A DNA stretch of 56,737 nucleotides, taken from contig JABXIJ010000005.1 of assembly GCA_013373105.1 (NCBI GenBank), positions 1 through 56,737 of the forward strand, in the 5' to 3' direction. Shown here piece by piece: positions 34,928 through 43,948 of the stretch. The notes beneath the pieces are model-generated. The model was not told the origin of the DNA and made no database searches. It worked only from the letters and a program-made list of their open reading frames with translations. The position numbers and the translations under genes were made by a program. How positions within the stretch are numbered: the stretch's first letter is position 1; each line of letters opens with the position of its first letter. This DNA comes from Flavobacteriaceae bacterium (GTDB lineage Bacteria > Bacteroidota > Bacteroidia > Flavobacteriales > Flavobacteriaceae).

Positions 34928-35164
34928 TTAAGCAACATTTATTACCTCTTTAATATGAGGAACATATTTTCTAATAGTCGCTTCTACACCGTTTTTTAGT
35001 GTCATTTGATTTACCGAACATCCAGTGCAAGCTCCTTCTAATTGAACTCTAACAGTGTTATCTTCTACAGAAAGTAGTTTAATATTACCTCCATCACTCA
35101 TTAAAAAAGGACGTATTTCTTCTAAGGCCTTTTCTACATTAATTTCTATTTCTTGTGCTGTCAT
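34928..35164 (-). CDS. NifU-like C-terminal domain protein (Fe-S scaffold)
   Basis: The 78-residue protein is a single NifU C-terminal (Nfu) domain with the cluster-binding CxxC in EGACTGCSVNQMTLKNG (about 43-60) and the usual IRPFLMSDGGNIKLL start. It can carry and hand over Fe-S clusters. ATG 35164 is chosen; a longer start would overlap mrp. It is 4 bases from the mrp stop, so the two form an operon for Fe-S cluster assembly. Confidence 0.94.
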   Translation of the reverse strand: MTAQEIEINVEKALEEIRPFLMSDGGNIKLLSVEDNTVRVQLEGACTGCSVNQMTLKNGVEATIRKYVPHIKEVINVA

Positions 35165-35168
35165 AATT

Positions 35169-36308
35169 TTACTTTTTAACTGCGCTACAACCACTCATAG
35201 TTGTAATTCTAACCACCTCTGTTGGAGGTAAATTTGCATTTCTCTTTAATAATTCTGAAACCATTTCTTTGGTGATTTCATCGAATGCTTTTTCTAAAAC
35301 AGTACCTTCTTGTAAAGCAACTGGATGCCCAACATCTCCTGATTCTCGTATAGATTGTACTAAAGGTATTTCACCTAAAAATTTAGTATTTATATCTTCT
35401 GCTAAATTTTTAGCACCATCTTTTCCAAAGATATAATATTTGTTGTTAGGTAATTCTTCAGGTGTAAAATAAGACATATTTTCAATGATACCCAATACTG
35501 GTACTTTAATACTGTCTTGCTGAAACATGGCTACTCCTTTTTTAGCATCTGCTAAAGCAATATTTTGAGGTGTACTTACCACAACAGCGCCATTTATTGG
35601 AAGTGCTTGTACTATTGATAAGTGAACATCTCCTGTTCCTGGAGGTAAATCAATTAATAAGAAATCTAATTCTCCCCAAGCACCGTCAAAAATAAGCTGT
35701 TTTAAAGCTTTACTTGCCATTGGTCCTCGCCAAATTACTGCTTGATCTGGATTTGTAAAAAAACCTAAAGACAGTAGTTTTACACCATAGTTTTCTATAG
35801 GCTTCATTTTAGATCTACCATCTACATTTACAGAAATTGGTCTTGCTTTTTCAACATCGAACATTAAATGTTGAGATGGCCCATAAACATCGGCATCTAA
35901 AACACCTACATTAAAACCCATTTTAGCTAAAGAAATTGCAGTATTTGCTGTTATTGTAGATTTACCTACACCTCCTTTACCAGAAGCTATAGCTATAATG
36001 TTTTTAATATTTGGAATCTCTTTTCCTCGTATTAAATTAGGATCTTCTTTTGGTGCAGCTTTCTCTACTTTAACATTCACTTTTACATCAATCTTTTGAT
36101 GTACTTTATCGTGAATAATTTTCATGATTTCTACTTCAACTTTCTTTTTTGCCTGTAAAGAAGGGTTTGCAATTGTTACATCTACAATAACTTCATCTTC
36201 AAAAACAACTATATTTTTTACATTATTGTTTTCAACTAAACTTTTACCTTCTCCTGGAGCAGTAATGTGCTCTAATGCTTTGTGTATATCTTGTTTTGTA
36301 AAACTCAT
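35169..36308 (-). CDS. Mrp/ApbC/NBP35-family Fe-S carrier P-loop ATPase
   Basis: The 379-residue protein begins with a DUF59/MIP18-like domain (about 1-90) followed by the Mrp ATPase: deviant Walker A ASGKGGVGKSTITAN (about 108-122), Walker B LLIDLPPGTGDVHLS and the switch region. In bacteria Mrp loads Fe-S clusters on apo-proteins. A CxxC near the middle, common in ApbC, is not evident. The gene starts the Mrp-NifU operon behind a TATCTTTG promoter box. Confidence 0.94.
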   Translation of the reverse strand: MSFTKQDIHKALEHITAPGEGKSLVENNNVKNIVVFEDEVIVDVTIANPSLQAKKKVEVEIMKIIHDKVHQKIDVKVNVKVEKAAPKEDPNLIRGKEIPNIKNIIAIASGKGGVGKSTITANTAISLAKMGFNVGVLDADVYGPSQHLMFDVEKARPISVNVDGRSKMKPIENYGVKLLSLGFFTNPDQAVIWRGPMASKALKQLIFDGAWGELDFLLIDLPPGTGDVHLSIVQALPINGAVVVSTPQNIALADAKKGVAMFQQDSIKVPVLGIIENMSYFTPEELPNNKYYIFGKDGAKNLAEDINTKFLGEIPLVQSIRESGDVGHPVALQEGTVLEKAFDEITKEMVSELLKRNANLPPTEVVRITTMSGCSAVKK

Positions 36309-36351
36309 TCTAAACTAATTAGCTAATGCTATTTTTATTTAATCTATATTG

Positions 36352-36359
36352 CAAAGATA
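36352..36359 (-). promoter_or_regulatory. -7 box of the mrp-nifU operon
   Basis: TATCTTTG on the minus strand, followed by CA, lies 43 bases before ATG 36308. Confidence 0.6.
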
Positions 36360-36422
36360 CAGCTAAGTACTTATATATTAAAGCTAATAAATTGTGAATA
36401 TTTATAGATTTATAAGGTGAGT

Positions 36423-36758
36423 TTATCTTAATTCTTCTGATGGATTCCAGAAGACTTTATCAAAGTCTTGAATTTGATTATCAACAACAACTATTCCTTC
36501 ATTTTCTAGCAATTGTTGCATTAAATTGGTTCCTTGAAAATGATGCTTACCTGTTAATAATCCTATTCTATTCACAACTCTATGTGCAGGTACTTCTAGT
36601 TCTTGATTGTGAGAGTTATTCATGGCCCAACCAACCATTCTTGCAGATCTTGCAGCGCCTAAATATTTGGCAATTGCACCATAACTTGTTACCCTACCAA
36701 AAGGAATTTTTCGAGCAACATCATATACTTTTTCAAAAAAATTATCTGAGTTTTTCAT
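36423..36758 (-). CDS. Alkyltransferase-like protein (MGMT fold without catalytic Cys)
   Basis: The 111-residue protein has the MGMT DNA-binding domain (FGRVTSYGAIAKYLGAARSAR) and the active-site strand EVPAHRVV (residues 55-62). In O6-methylguanine methyltransferases this reads PCHRV; here the catalytic Cys is Ala (A58). It is thus an ATL, which binds O6-alkylguanine without removing the alkyl group and recruits nucleotide excision repair. Length is right for an ATL. I moved the start to ATG 36758. Confidence 0.92.
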   Translation of the reverse strand: MKNSDNFFEKVYDVARKIPFGRVTSYGAIAKYLGAARSARMVGWAMNNSHNQELEVPAHRVVNRIGLLTGKHHFQGTNLMQQLLENEGIVVVDNQIQDFDKVFWNPSEELR

Positions 36759-36767
36759 CAAATTGAA

Positions 36768-37436
36768 TTACTTCAATTTAAATTTAAGATAAGTAATGGC
36801 TTTGCCTACTTCTAAATACTGACTTTCGTAAAATGTTTGAATATCTGTAACTTCTTCTGGTGCTCCTCCATTGTTGTAAACATTGTGATTTGAATATAAA
36901 ATTTCATGTCCTAAACCACTTAACAATCCTAGTGTATATCCATGCATAAACTCGCTATCTGTTTTTAGATTAATTACACCATCTTGTTTTAAAATAGTTT
37001 TATAACGATCTAAAAATTTTGGATTTGTCATTCTATGTTTTGTACGTTGAAATTTTATTTGTGGATCTGGAAAGGTTATCCAAATTTCATCAACTTCATT
37101 TGCTCCAAATATATAATCTACCAACTCAATTTGAGTTCTAACAAAGGCTACATTATTTAAACTTTCATCAATAGCAGTTTTAGCTCCTCTCCAAAAACGA
37201 GCACCTTTTATGTCTATGCCAATGTAATTTTTATTAGGATTTTTCTTTGCTAAACCAACTGTATATTCACCTTTTCCACAGCCAAGTTCAACAATTATTG
37301 GATTAGTATTACCAAAAAAAGAATGCCATTTACCTTGATGAGTGAAGCCATTAATTACTTCATCTCTTTTAGGCTGAATGACATTTTTAAAAGTTTCGTT
37401 TTCTTTAAAACGCTTGAGTTTATTCTTACTTCCCAA
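36768..37436 (-). CDS. trmB: tRNA (guanine-46-N7)-methyltransferase
   Basis: The 222-residue class I SAM methyltransferase has the SAM motif IVELGCGKGEYT (about 48-59), the catalytic-region pattern EIWITFPDPQIKFQRTKHRM (about 116-135) and the TDSEF motif near 160. The start is a rare TTG at 37436: the reading MGSKNKLKRFKENETF is the familiar N-terminus of Flavobacteria TrmB, and no ATG is available close by. It lies 5 bases after the DUF6341 gene. Confidence 0.94.
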   Translation of the reverse strand: MGSKNKLKRFKENETFKNVIQPKRDEVINGFTHQGKWHSFFGNTNPIIVELGCGKGEYTVGLAKKNPNKNYIGIDIKGARFWRGAKTAIDESLNNVAFVRTQIELVDYIFGANEVDEIWITFPDPQIKFQRTKHRMTNPKFLDRYKTILKQDGVINLKTDSEFMHGYTLGLLSGLGHEILYSNHNVYNNGGAPEEVTDIQTFYESQYLEVGKAITYLKFKLK

Positions 37437-37441
37437 AGTAA

Positions 37442-37663
37442 TTAAGCTCTATCTTCTGTTCCTTCATCTAAAAAGCGCTTAGACTCTTTCATCCAATATG
37501 CAAATAAAACTAGTAAGATTATTAAAAATCCCCAGTTTATAGCATTAGAAGTCCACCAGCCTAAATCTGCTGTCGCCAATTGAAGACGAATCCACTCAAA
37601 AGGGTAGAATAATACATCTGTAAATAAACTACCAATCCATCTAAAAATATTGCTTGCTATCAT
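37442..37663 (-). CDS. DUF6341 family small membrane protein
   Basis: The 73-residue protein has a reentrant or amphipathic N-terminal half (IFRWIGSLFTDVLFYPFEWI), one clear transmembrane helix (WGFLIILLVLFAYW, about 44-57) and a charged cytoplasmic tail (ESKRFLDEGTEDRA). I recognise it as the Flavobacteria DUF6341 family, of unknown function. It diverges from the DUF6427 gene and precedes trmB with a short gap. Confidence 0.75.
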   Translation of the reverse strand: MIASNIFRWIGSLFTDVLFYPFEWIRLQLATADLGWWTSNAINWGFLIILLVLFAYWMKESKRFLDEGTEDRA

Positions 37664-37704
37664 AACTTAATTATCTTTACCCTGCAAAAATAACAAAAGA
37701 ATTA

Positions 37705-38631
37705 ATGTTAGCCAATTTTTTAAACAAATCTAAACCAATCAATTTTGCAGGGCTATTAGTCTTCTTTTATTTAACATTTGTTGGTGAACTTTTGGCACTA
37801 TTTTTCGACACTCCTTTTTCTCTTGAAAAAGCTTTAAATATTGTAACTTTTATTATTCTTTTTGTTGTTATTTTTTTTCTTGTAAACTTTATAATTCTAA
37901 AGCACGATTTAACTTATGACAACTCATATGCATTTTTCTTTTTTATTACGCTAACGATAATATTACTTCCAGATTTATTAGAAATTAACACCTTAATTTT
38001 AGGCATTATTTATTTTCTTTTTCTTCGGAAAATATATAGTTTAAGATCTAATAAAAGAGTAATTGAAAAAGTTTTCGATGCTGGGTTATGGTTGGGTGTA
38101 TTTTTTATTTTAGAACCAATATCTATACTGTTTTTTTTATTATTGATTTTAGCAATTTATATTCATAAAAAATTAAATATCAACACTTTAATAATTCCTT
38201 TGTTAGGTTTTTTAACTCCGTGTTTTATTTATTTTACCTATCTATTTTGGTTTGATAGGCAACAAGAATTTTACTCACTTTTTAACTTTAAAATAGCTTC
38301 TTCAATAGGTATTACAGAGACTAAACTTGCAATACCTTTTACAGTTGTAACTTTATTTACTTTGTTTTGTTTTGTAATAAAATCGAGTAAAGTATTTCCT
38401 ATAAATAATACATTTCGAAGAAGCTGGACTTTAATCTTAATAAATTTTTTGTTGGCAATAGTTTTTGTGATTATTACTCCATTAAATTCATATGATTCTT
38501 TTATGTATTTGCTTTTTCCAACCTCACTTATTTTAGCAAATGGTATAGAAATGATTAAAAAAAATAGTTTTAAAAATGCTATTATTTATATTTTCTTATT
38601 TGGAAGTTTAATTAGCTTAATACTGTTATAA
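37705..38631 (+). CDS. DUF6427 family polytopic membrane protein
   Basis: The 308-residue protein has about 10 hydrophobic segments and short charged loops, with no signal peptide cleavage site. It matches the Flavobacteria DUF6427 family and sits beside upp as usual there. The function is unknown; the topology resembles O-antigen polymerase- or oligosaccharide-type membrane proteins only loosely. It converges on upp with a 6-base overlap. Confidence 0.75.
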   Translation: MLANFLNKSKPINFAGLLVFFYLTFVGELLALFFDTPFSLEKALNIVTFIILFVVIFFLVNFIILKHDLTYDNSYAFFFFITLTIILLPDLLEINTLILGIIYFLFLRKIYSLRSNKRVIEKVFDAGLWLGVFFILEPISILFFLLLILAIYIHKKLNINTLIIPLLGFLTPCFIYFTYLFWFDRQQEFYSLFNFKIASSIGITETKLAIPFTVVTLFTLFCFVIKSSKVFPINNTFRRSWTLILINFLLAIVFVIITPLNSYDSFMYLLFPTSLILANGIEMIKKNSFKNAIIYIFLFGSLISLILL

Positions 38632-39279
38632 CTTTTCACCAAAAGCTAAATCACCAGCATCGCCTAAACCAGGAACAATATATCCTTTTTTGTTGAGCTC
38701 TTTATCAATATCTGCTATCCATAAATTTGTGTTTTTAGGTAAGTTTTTCTCTGCATACTGTATACCAGATGTTGAACCAATTACAGATACTACATGAAGT
38801 TCTTTAGGTGAGCCAAATTTTTGTATAGCTTTATATACTGCAATTAAAGACCTGCCTGTTGCTAACATAGGATCTATTATAAGTAGTGTTTTATTATTAA
38901 TGCTTGGTGAGGCAAAATATTCTACAACAATATCAAAATCATGTGAATTTTCTTTTGGTTTTCTAAAAGCTGAAATGAAAGCATTTTCGGCTTTATCAAA
39001 ATAATTTAAGAGACCAACATGTAAAGGAATTCCAGCTCTAAGAACCGAACATAAAACTACATCATTACTAGGTAAGTGCATTTTTTTGTTGCCTAATGGA
39101 GTTTCTACATAAGTTGTAGAGTAATTAAAAGTTTTACTCATTTCATATCCTAAAATTTCACCAATTCTTTCAATGTTTCTTCGAAAACGTAGACTATCTT
39201 TTTGTATAGTACTATCTCTTATTTCAGCAATAAAAGTGTTTAAAATTGAGTTGTTTTTGGCTAAGTGATGTACTTTCAT
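38626..39279 (-). CDS. upp: Uracil phosphoribosyltransferase
   Basis: The 217-residue protein salvages uracil into UMP with PRPP. The PRPP-binding motif is LLIIDPMLATGRSLIAVYK (about 132-150) and the uracil-binding end is YIVPGLGDAGDLAFG (about 199-213). ATG 39279 is chosen rather than the preceding TTG. Confidence 0.94.
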   Translation of the reverse strand: MKVHHLAKNNSILNTFIAEIRDSTIQKDSLRFRRNIERIGEILGYEMSKTFNYSTTYVETPLGNKKMHLPSNDVVLCSVLRAGIPLHVGLLNYFDKAENAFISAFRKPKENSHDFDIVVEYFASPSINNKTLLIIDPMLATGRSLIAVYKAIQKFGSPKELHVVSVIGSTSGIQYAEKNLPKNTNLWIADIDKELNKKGYIVPGLGDAGDLAFGEKL

Positions 39280-39373
39280 CAATAATGTATTTTAACTGTA
39301 AATCTTCTTAAAGATATAAGTTTTTAACTGAAATTCAACATATCAAATTTAAAGTCATCCATAAAATAAAAGT

Positions 39374-39381
39374 TATCTTTG
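39374..39381 (+). promoter_or_regulatory. -7 box of the yicC-gmk-nadD operon
   Basis: TATCTTTG lies 22 bases upstream of ATG 39404; no clear TTG at -33. Confidence 0.5.
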
Positions 39382-39403
39382 CTAAACCTAAAATAATTTT
39401 TGC

Positions 39404-40270
39404 ATGATTCAATCTATGACAGGTTATGGTAAATCTGTATTACAATTACCTACAAAAAAAGTAACCATAGAAATAAAGTCGCTAAATAGTAAAAACTTAG
39501 ACATTAACACAAGAATACCAAGCTATTACAAAGAAAAAGAATTAGATGTTCGAAAAAAAATAGCCAAATCTTTAATAAGAGGAAAAGTCGATTTTTCAAT
39601 TTTTATTGAAATGACAGCTGATAAAACCTCAACTACAATTAATAAAGGTGTTGTTAATGACTATATGCAACAATTAAAAAATGTACTAAGTAATAATACT
39701 GAAGATGATTTAGCATTATTAAAAATGGCAGTTACAATGCCAGATGCTCTTAAAACTGAACGCGAAGAATTAGATGAAGAAGAATGGGCTCAAATTAACA
39801 ACAAAATTGATGAAGCAATTGTTGAAATTGTACAATATAGAATTGATGAAGCAAAATCTTTAGAAGAAGATTTTAAAGAAAGAATTGCTAATATTAAAAC
39901 CTATTTGGAAGAAGTAAAAACTTTAGATAAAGATAGAATCAATCATGTTAAAAAGCGATTACAAAAGGCAATTGAAGAACTTAAAGTAGAAACAGATGCC
40001 AACAGGTTTGAGCAAGAACTTATCTATTATTTAGAAAAGTTAGATATTAATGAAGAGAAAGTTCGTTTAGAAAATCATTTAGAATATTTTTTAACCACAT
40101 TAGATTCAGAAGATTCTAATGGTAAAAAACTTGGATTTATAATTCAAGAAATGGGTAGAGAAATAAACACAACTGGGTCTAAAGCTAATTATGCACCCAT
40201 TCAAAAAGCTGTTATACAGATGAAAAACGAATTAGAGCAAATTAAAGAACAAATTCTTAACGTACTATAA
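39404..40270 (+). CDS. YicC/YloC family endoribonuclease-like protein
   Basis: The 288-residue protein shows both conserved ends: MIQSMTGYGK at the N-terminus and the C-terminal DUF1732 motif IQEMGREINTTGSKA (about 248-262). E. coli YicC is an endoribonuclease acting on structured RNA. It is the first gene of a tight operon with gmk and nadD (gaps of 10 and 8 bases). Confidence 0.93.
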   Translation: MIQSMTGYGKSVLQLPTKKVTIEIKSLNSKNLDINTRIPSYYKEKELDVRKKIAKSLIRGKVDFSIFIEMTADKTSTTINKGVVNDYMQQLKNVLSNNTEDDLALLKMAVTMPDALKTEREELDEEEWAQINNKIDEAIVEIVQYRIDEAKSLEEDFKERIANIKTYLEEVKTLDKDRINHVKKRLQKAIEELKVETDANRFEQELIYYLEKLDINEEKVRLENHLEYFLTTLDSEDSNGKKLGFIIQEMGREINTTGSKANYAPIQKAVIQMKNELEQIKEQILNVL

Positions 40271-40280
40271 TTAACTATTT

Positions 40281-40862
40281 ATGAGTGATTTTAAAGGTAA
40301 GTTATTTGTATTTTCAGCACCTTCTGGTTCTGGTAAAACTACTATAGTTCGTCATCTGCTTAGTCAAGAGCATCTAAACTTAGCATTTTCGATATCTTGT
40401 ACATCTAGAGCACCAAGAGGCGAAGAAATAGATGGTAAAGATTACTATTTTATTTCATTAAAAGACTTTAAAAATAAAATTAAAAGTGATGCTTTTTTAG
40501 AATGGGAAGAAGTCTATAGAGATAATTTTTATGGTACCTTAAAAAGTGAAGTCGAACGTATTTGGGCACAAAAAAAACATGTAATTTTCGATATAGATGT
40601 AGCTGGTGGTTTACGTATTAAAAAGAAATTCCCTAACGAAACCTTGGCTGTTTTTGTAAAACCACCAAGCATAGATGAACTTAAAATAAGATTAAAAAAA
40701 CGTTCTACAGAAAGTAATGAAAAAATAAATATGAGAATTGCCAAAGCTTCTGTAGAGTTAGCAACTGCACCTCAATTTGATAAAATTATTAAAAATTACG
40801 ACTTAGATGTAGCTCTTAATGAAGCTGAAAATTTAGTTAGTGATTTTTTAAAAAATAGTTAA
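40281..40862 (+). CDS. gmk: Guanylate kinase
   Basis: The 193-residue P-loop kinase makes GDP from GMP. The Walker A is SAPSGSGKTTIVRHL (about 11-25), the GMP-binding segment is SCTSRAPRGEEIDGKDYYFI (about 39-58) and the lid follows (RLKKRSTES). Length and motifs are normal. Confidence 0.95.
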   Translation: MSDFKGKLFVFSAPSGSGKTTIVRHLLSQEHLNLAFSISCTSRAPRGEEIDGKDYYFISLKDFKNKIKSDAFLEWEEVYRDNFYGTLKSEVERIWAQKKHVIFDIDVAGGLRIKKKFPNETLAVFVKPPSIDELKIRLKKRSTESNEKINMRIAKASVELATAPQFDKIIKNYDLDVALNEAENLVSDFLKNS

Positions 40863-40870
40863 GTAATTAT

Positions 40871-41452
40871 ATGAAAGTTGGTCTTTATTTTGGAACCTTT
40901 AACCCTATTCATGTTGGTCATTTAATTATTGCCAATCATCTAGTAGAATATTCAGAATTAGACGAAATTTGGATGGTTGTAACGCCTCACAATCCTTTTA
41001 AAAAGAAAAGTTCTTTATTAGAAAATCATCATCGTTTTGAATTGGTTTACAGAGCTACAGAAAACTATCCAAAAATTAAACCTTCAGACATTGAGTTTAA
41101 ACTACCTCAGCCCAATTACACTGTACATACATTAGCACACATTACAGATCTTTATCCAGAAAAAGAATTTTCTTTAATTATGGGAGAAGATAATTTAAAG
41201 AGCTTTCATAAATGGAAAAATTACGAAACCATTTTAGAGCATCATCATATATATGTTTATCCAAGAGTAGCTGAAGGACATATTGAACATCAATTTACAA
41301 ACCATCCAAAAATTCATAAAGTTGATGCACCAATAATACAAATTTCATCAACTTCAATTCGAAAAGGAATACAGCTTAAAAAAAATGTAAAACCCTTATT
41401 AACTCAAGAAGTTTGGCAATACATAGATGAAATGAATTTTTATAAAAAATAG
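40871..41452 (+). CDS. nadD: Nicotinate-nucleotide adenylyltransferase
   Basis: The 193-residue protein joins ATP and nicotinate mononucleotide in NAD synthesis. It has the nucleotidyltransferase motif YFGTFNPIHVGHLIIAN (about 6-22) and the C-terminal ISSTSIRKGI (about 158-167). It completes the operon with yicC and gmk. Confidence 0.95.
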   Translation: MKVGLYFGTFNPIHVGHLIIANHLVEYSELDEIWMVVTPHNPFKKKSSLLENHHRFELVYRATENYPKIKPSDIEFKLPQPNYTVHTLAHITDLYPEKEFSLIMGEDNLKSFHKWKNYETILEHHHIYVYPRVAEGHIEHQFTNHPKIHKVDAPIIQISSTSIRKGIQLKKNVKPLLTQEVWQYIDEMNFYKK

Positions 41453-41494
41453 TTTCCTTATTTTTACGTTAATTACAGCATTAAAATAAAATCT

Positions 41495-42361
41495 GTGGAT
41501 AATCAGCAATCAAAAAAACAATCATTTAAAAACAAATTAACCCTTAAATACAGGTTAGTGGTTTTGAATGAAGATACTTTTGAAGAGCGTTTCTCTTTAA
41601 AATTATCGCGTTTAAATGTTTTTGTTTTAGGTGGTTTGTTGTCGTTTATCCTTATTCTAATTACCACATTTTTCATCACATTTACTCCAATAAAGGAGTA
41701 TATTCCAGGATACACTTCAACCGAACTAAAAATTAAAGCCACAAAATTAGCTTTTGAAACCGACTCTTTAAAGCGCAGATTAGTTGTGCTAGAGGATTAC
41801 ACAAAAAATATTGGCCCAATATTATTAGGTAATATTAAACCTGATGAAATAGATACATCAACTTTCGAAGGAAATAGAGTGGTACTAAATGATAGTTTAT
41901 TAAATGCCTCTAAACAAGACTCTATTTTTAGAGAAAAAATAGAAAGTGAAGATCGTTTTCCTATTCAGTTGAATGCAGAAAACAATATGAATATTGTGTT
42001 TTTTGCTCCTTTAAATGGTAGTGTTTCACAAGAATATGATGTTAAAGTAAATCATTTAGCAGTAGATATTGTAGCGCCAAAAAATACTCCTGTAAAAGCT
42101 ACAGCAGATGGTTCCGTTATTTTTTCTGGATGGACTACTGAAACTGGTTATGTTATAATTTTAAAACATAAAGAAGATTACATTTCTGTATATAAACACA
42201 ATGGAAACTTATTAAAACAACAAGGTGATTTTGTAAAGTCTGGAGAAGTAATAGCAAGTGTAGGTTCTACTGGCGAGCTTACTACTGGTCCACATTTACA
42301 CTTCGAACTTTGGAAAGGTGGTTATTCTGTTAATCCTTCGAATTTTATTGATTTTAAATAG
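41495..42361 (+). CDS. M23 family metallopeptidase, membrane anchored
   Basis: The 288-residue protein has one transmembrane helix near the N-terminus (LNVFVLGGLLSFILILITTFFI trimmed, about 41-62), a short coiled-coil part and a C-terminal LytM domain. The metal sites are intact: NHLAVDIVAP (His and Asp, near 188) and GPHLHFELWKGG (HxH, near 268). It hydrolyses peptidoglycan cross-bridges or controls division amidases. The start is GTG 41495; YRLVVLNEDTFEE is the usual conserved N-terminus. The stop lies directly before the GH3 ATG. Confidence 0.92.
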   Translation: MDNQQSKKQSFKNKLTLKYRLVVLNEDTFEERFSLKLSRLNVFVLGGLLSFILILITTFFITFTPIKEYIPGYTSTELKIKATKLAFETDSLKRRLVVLEDYTKNIGPILLGNIKPDEIDTSTFEGNRVVLNDSLLNASKQDSIFREKIESEDRFPIQLNAENNMNIVFFAPLNGSVSQEYDVKVNHLAVDIVAPKNTPVKATADGSVIFSGWTTETGYVIILKHKEDYISVYKHNGNLLKQQGDFVKSGEVIASVGSTGELTTGPHLHFELWKGGYSVNPSNFIDFK

Positions 42362-43858
42362 ATGAGTATAAAGTCTTTTTTTGCAATTCCATTTGCTAAA
42401 ATTGTTAGAAAAAAAGTCTACAAATGGGCGAATAATCCAATAAAAACTCAAGATAAAGTTTTTAAAAACTTGATAGCTGTAGGTAAAAATACTGCTTTTG
42501 GGAAAGACCATAATTTTGATGAAATCTCTAATTATAACGACTTCAAAAAACAGGTTCCTGTAACAGATTACGAAGGTTTAAAACCTTATGTGGAGCGAAT
42601 AATTAAAGGAGAATCTGATATTCTTTGGAAAGATAAACCTATTTATTTTGCCAAAACTTCTGGGACAACATCTGGCGCAAAATACATACCTATTACCAAA
42701 GAGTCTATGCCAACTCATATAAAAGCTGCTAGAAATGCTTTACTGTTTTATATAGCAGAAAAAAATGATGCAAGTTTTGTTGATGGTAAAATGATTTTTT
42801 TACAAGGTAGCCCTGTTTTACAAGATAAAAACGGAATAAAACTTGGAAGGCTTAGTGGTATTGTAGCACATTACGTCCCTAAATACTTGTTAAAAAACAG
42901 ATTGCCAAGTTGGGAAACAAATTGCATAGAAGATTGGGATACTAAAGTAAATGCAATTGTAGAGGAAACTTTACAAGAGGATATGAGGGTTATTAGTGGT
43001 ATTCCTTCTTGGGTGCAAATGTATTTTGAAAAGCTTATTGAAAAAACAGGTAAAAGCATTTCAGAAATCTTCCCAAATTTTAATTTTTTCATTTATGGTG
43101 GTGTAAATTTTGAACCTTACAAGAATAAATTCGAAAATTTAATTGGAAAGAAAATAAACTATATAGAACTGTATCCTGCTTCAGAAGGATTTATTGCCTA
43201 TCAAGATTCGCAAAAAGCAAAAGGATTGTTACTACAGTTAGACTCTGGTATTTTTTACGAGTTTATTCCTGCTACTGAGTTTTTTGATGAAAAACCAACT
43301 AGAATTTCTCTGAAAGATGTTCAAATGGGTGTTAATTATGTTATTATTTTAAATACATCTGCAGGACTTTGGGGTTATAATATTGGTGATACTATAGAAT
43401 TTACCTCAACAAATCCATACAGAATAAAGGTAACTGGGAGAATAAAACATTTTATATCTGCTTTTGGCGAACACGTAATTGGTAAAGAAGTTGAGAAAGC
43501 TTTAAATGAAGCTATTATAGATACAAATATCAATATTAGTGAGTTTACAGTTGCGCCAAAAGTAAATCCGAAAATTGGTTTACCTTATCATGAATGGTTT
43601 ATTGAGTTTGAAAATGAGCCAGAAAATCTCGATGATTTTGCTAAAAAAATTGATGCATCAATGCAAGAGCAAAATATTTATTACAAAGATTTAATTGATG
43701 GGAAAATTTTAAAAACTTTAGAAATTAGAAAAGTTAAAAAAGGAGGTTTTCATGAATACATGAAATCTATTGGTAAATTTGGAGGACAAAATAAAATTCC
43801 ACAGCTATCTGATAACAGAAAAATAGCTGATGTATTAGAAAACTTCATTATTAAATAA
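42362..43858 (+). CDS. GH3-family acyl-adenylate/amide synthetase-like protein
   Basis: The 498-residue protein is related to plant GH3 auxin-amido synthetases. The ATP/AMP-binding P-loop-like motif AKTSGTTSGAKYIPIT (about 99-114) and YPASEGFIAYQ (about 276-286) and the GRIKHFISAFGEH motif (about 360-372) are the ANL-type landmarks. Bacterial members likely activate an acyl or aromatic acid and join it to an amino compound; the substrate is unknown. It abuts the M23 gene with no spacing. Confidence 0.9.
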   Translation: MSIKSFFAIPFAKIVRKKVYKWANNPIKTQDKVFKNLIAVGKNTAFGKDHNFDEISNYNDFKKQVPVTDYEGLKPYVERIIKGESDILWKDKPIYFAKTSGTTSGAKYIPITKESMPTHIKAARNALLFYIAEKNDASFVDGKMIFLQGSPVLQDKNGIKLGRLSGIVAHYVPKYLLKNRLPSWETNCIEDWDTKVNAIVEETLQEDMRVISGIPSWVQMYFEKLIEKTGKSISEIFPNFNFFIYGGVNFEPYKNKFENLIGKKINYIELYPASEGFIAYQDSQKAKGLLLQLDSGIFYEFIPATEFFDEKPTRISLKDVQMGVNYVIILNTSAGLWGYNIGDTIEFTSTNPYRIKVTGRIKHFISAFGEHVIGKEVEKALNEAIIDTNINISEFTVAPKVNPKIGLPYHEWFIEFENEPENLDDFAKKIDASMQEQNIYYKDLIDGKILKTLEIRKVKKGGFHEYMKSIGKFGGQNKIPQLSDNRKIADVLENFIIK

Positions 43859-43864
43859 AGACTT

Positions 43865-43948
43865 ATGGGAGGAAATTATTTATTTTTATTCTTAGCTGTA
43901 GCTCTAATTATTGTTTACTTTTACAACAAATTTAGAAATAGACGTTAA
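43865..43948 (+). CDS. 27-residue single-pass membrane peptide
   Basis: ATG 43865 opens a 27-codon frame: MGGNYLFLFLAV at the start, a hydrophobic helix continuing to about residue 19, and a basic tail (YNKFRNRR). It fits a small membrane protein with the positive end in the cytoplasm. It begins 6 bases after the GH3 stop and its TAA overlaps the queD ATG as TAATG, so it is well placed for translation. The family is not recognised. Confidence 0.6.
   Translation: MGGNYLFLFLAVALIIVYFYNKFRNRR

Noticed and set aside
36440..36766. 108-codon plus-strand ORF
   Set aside because: Antisense to the alkyltransferase-like gene; the composition is not protein-like.
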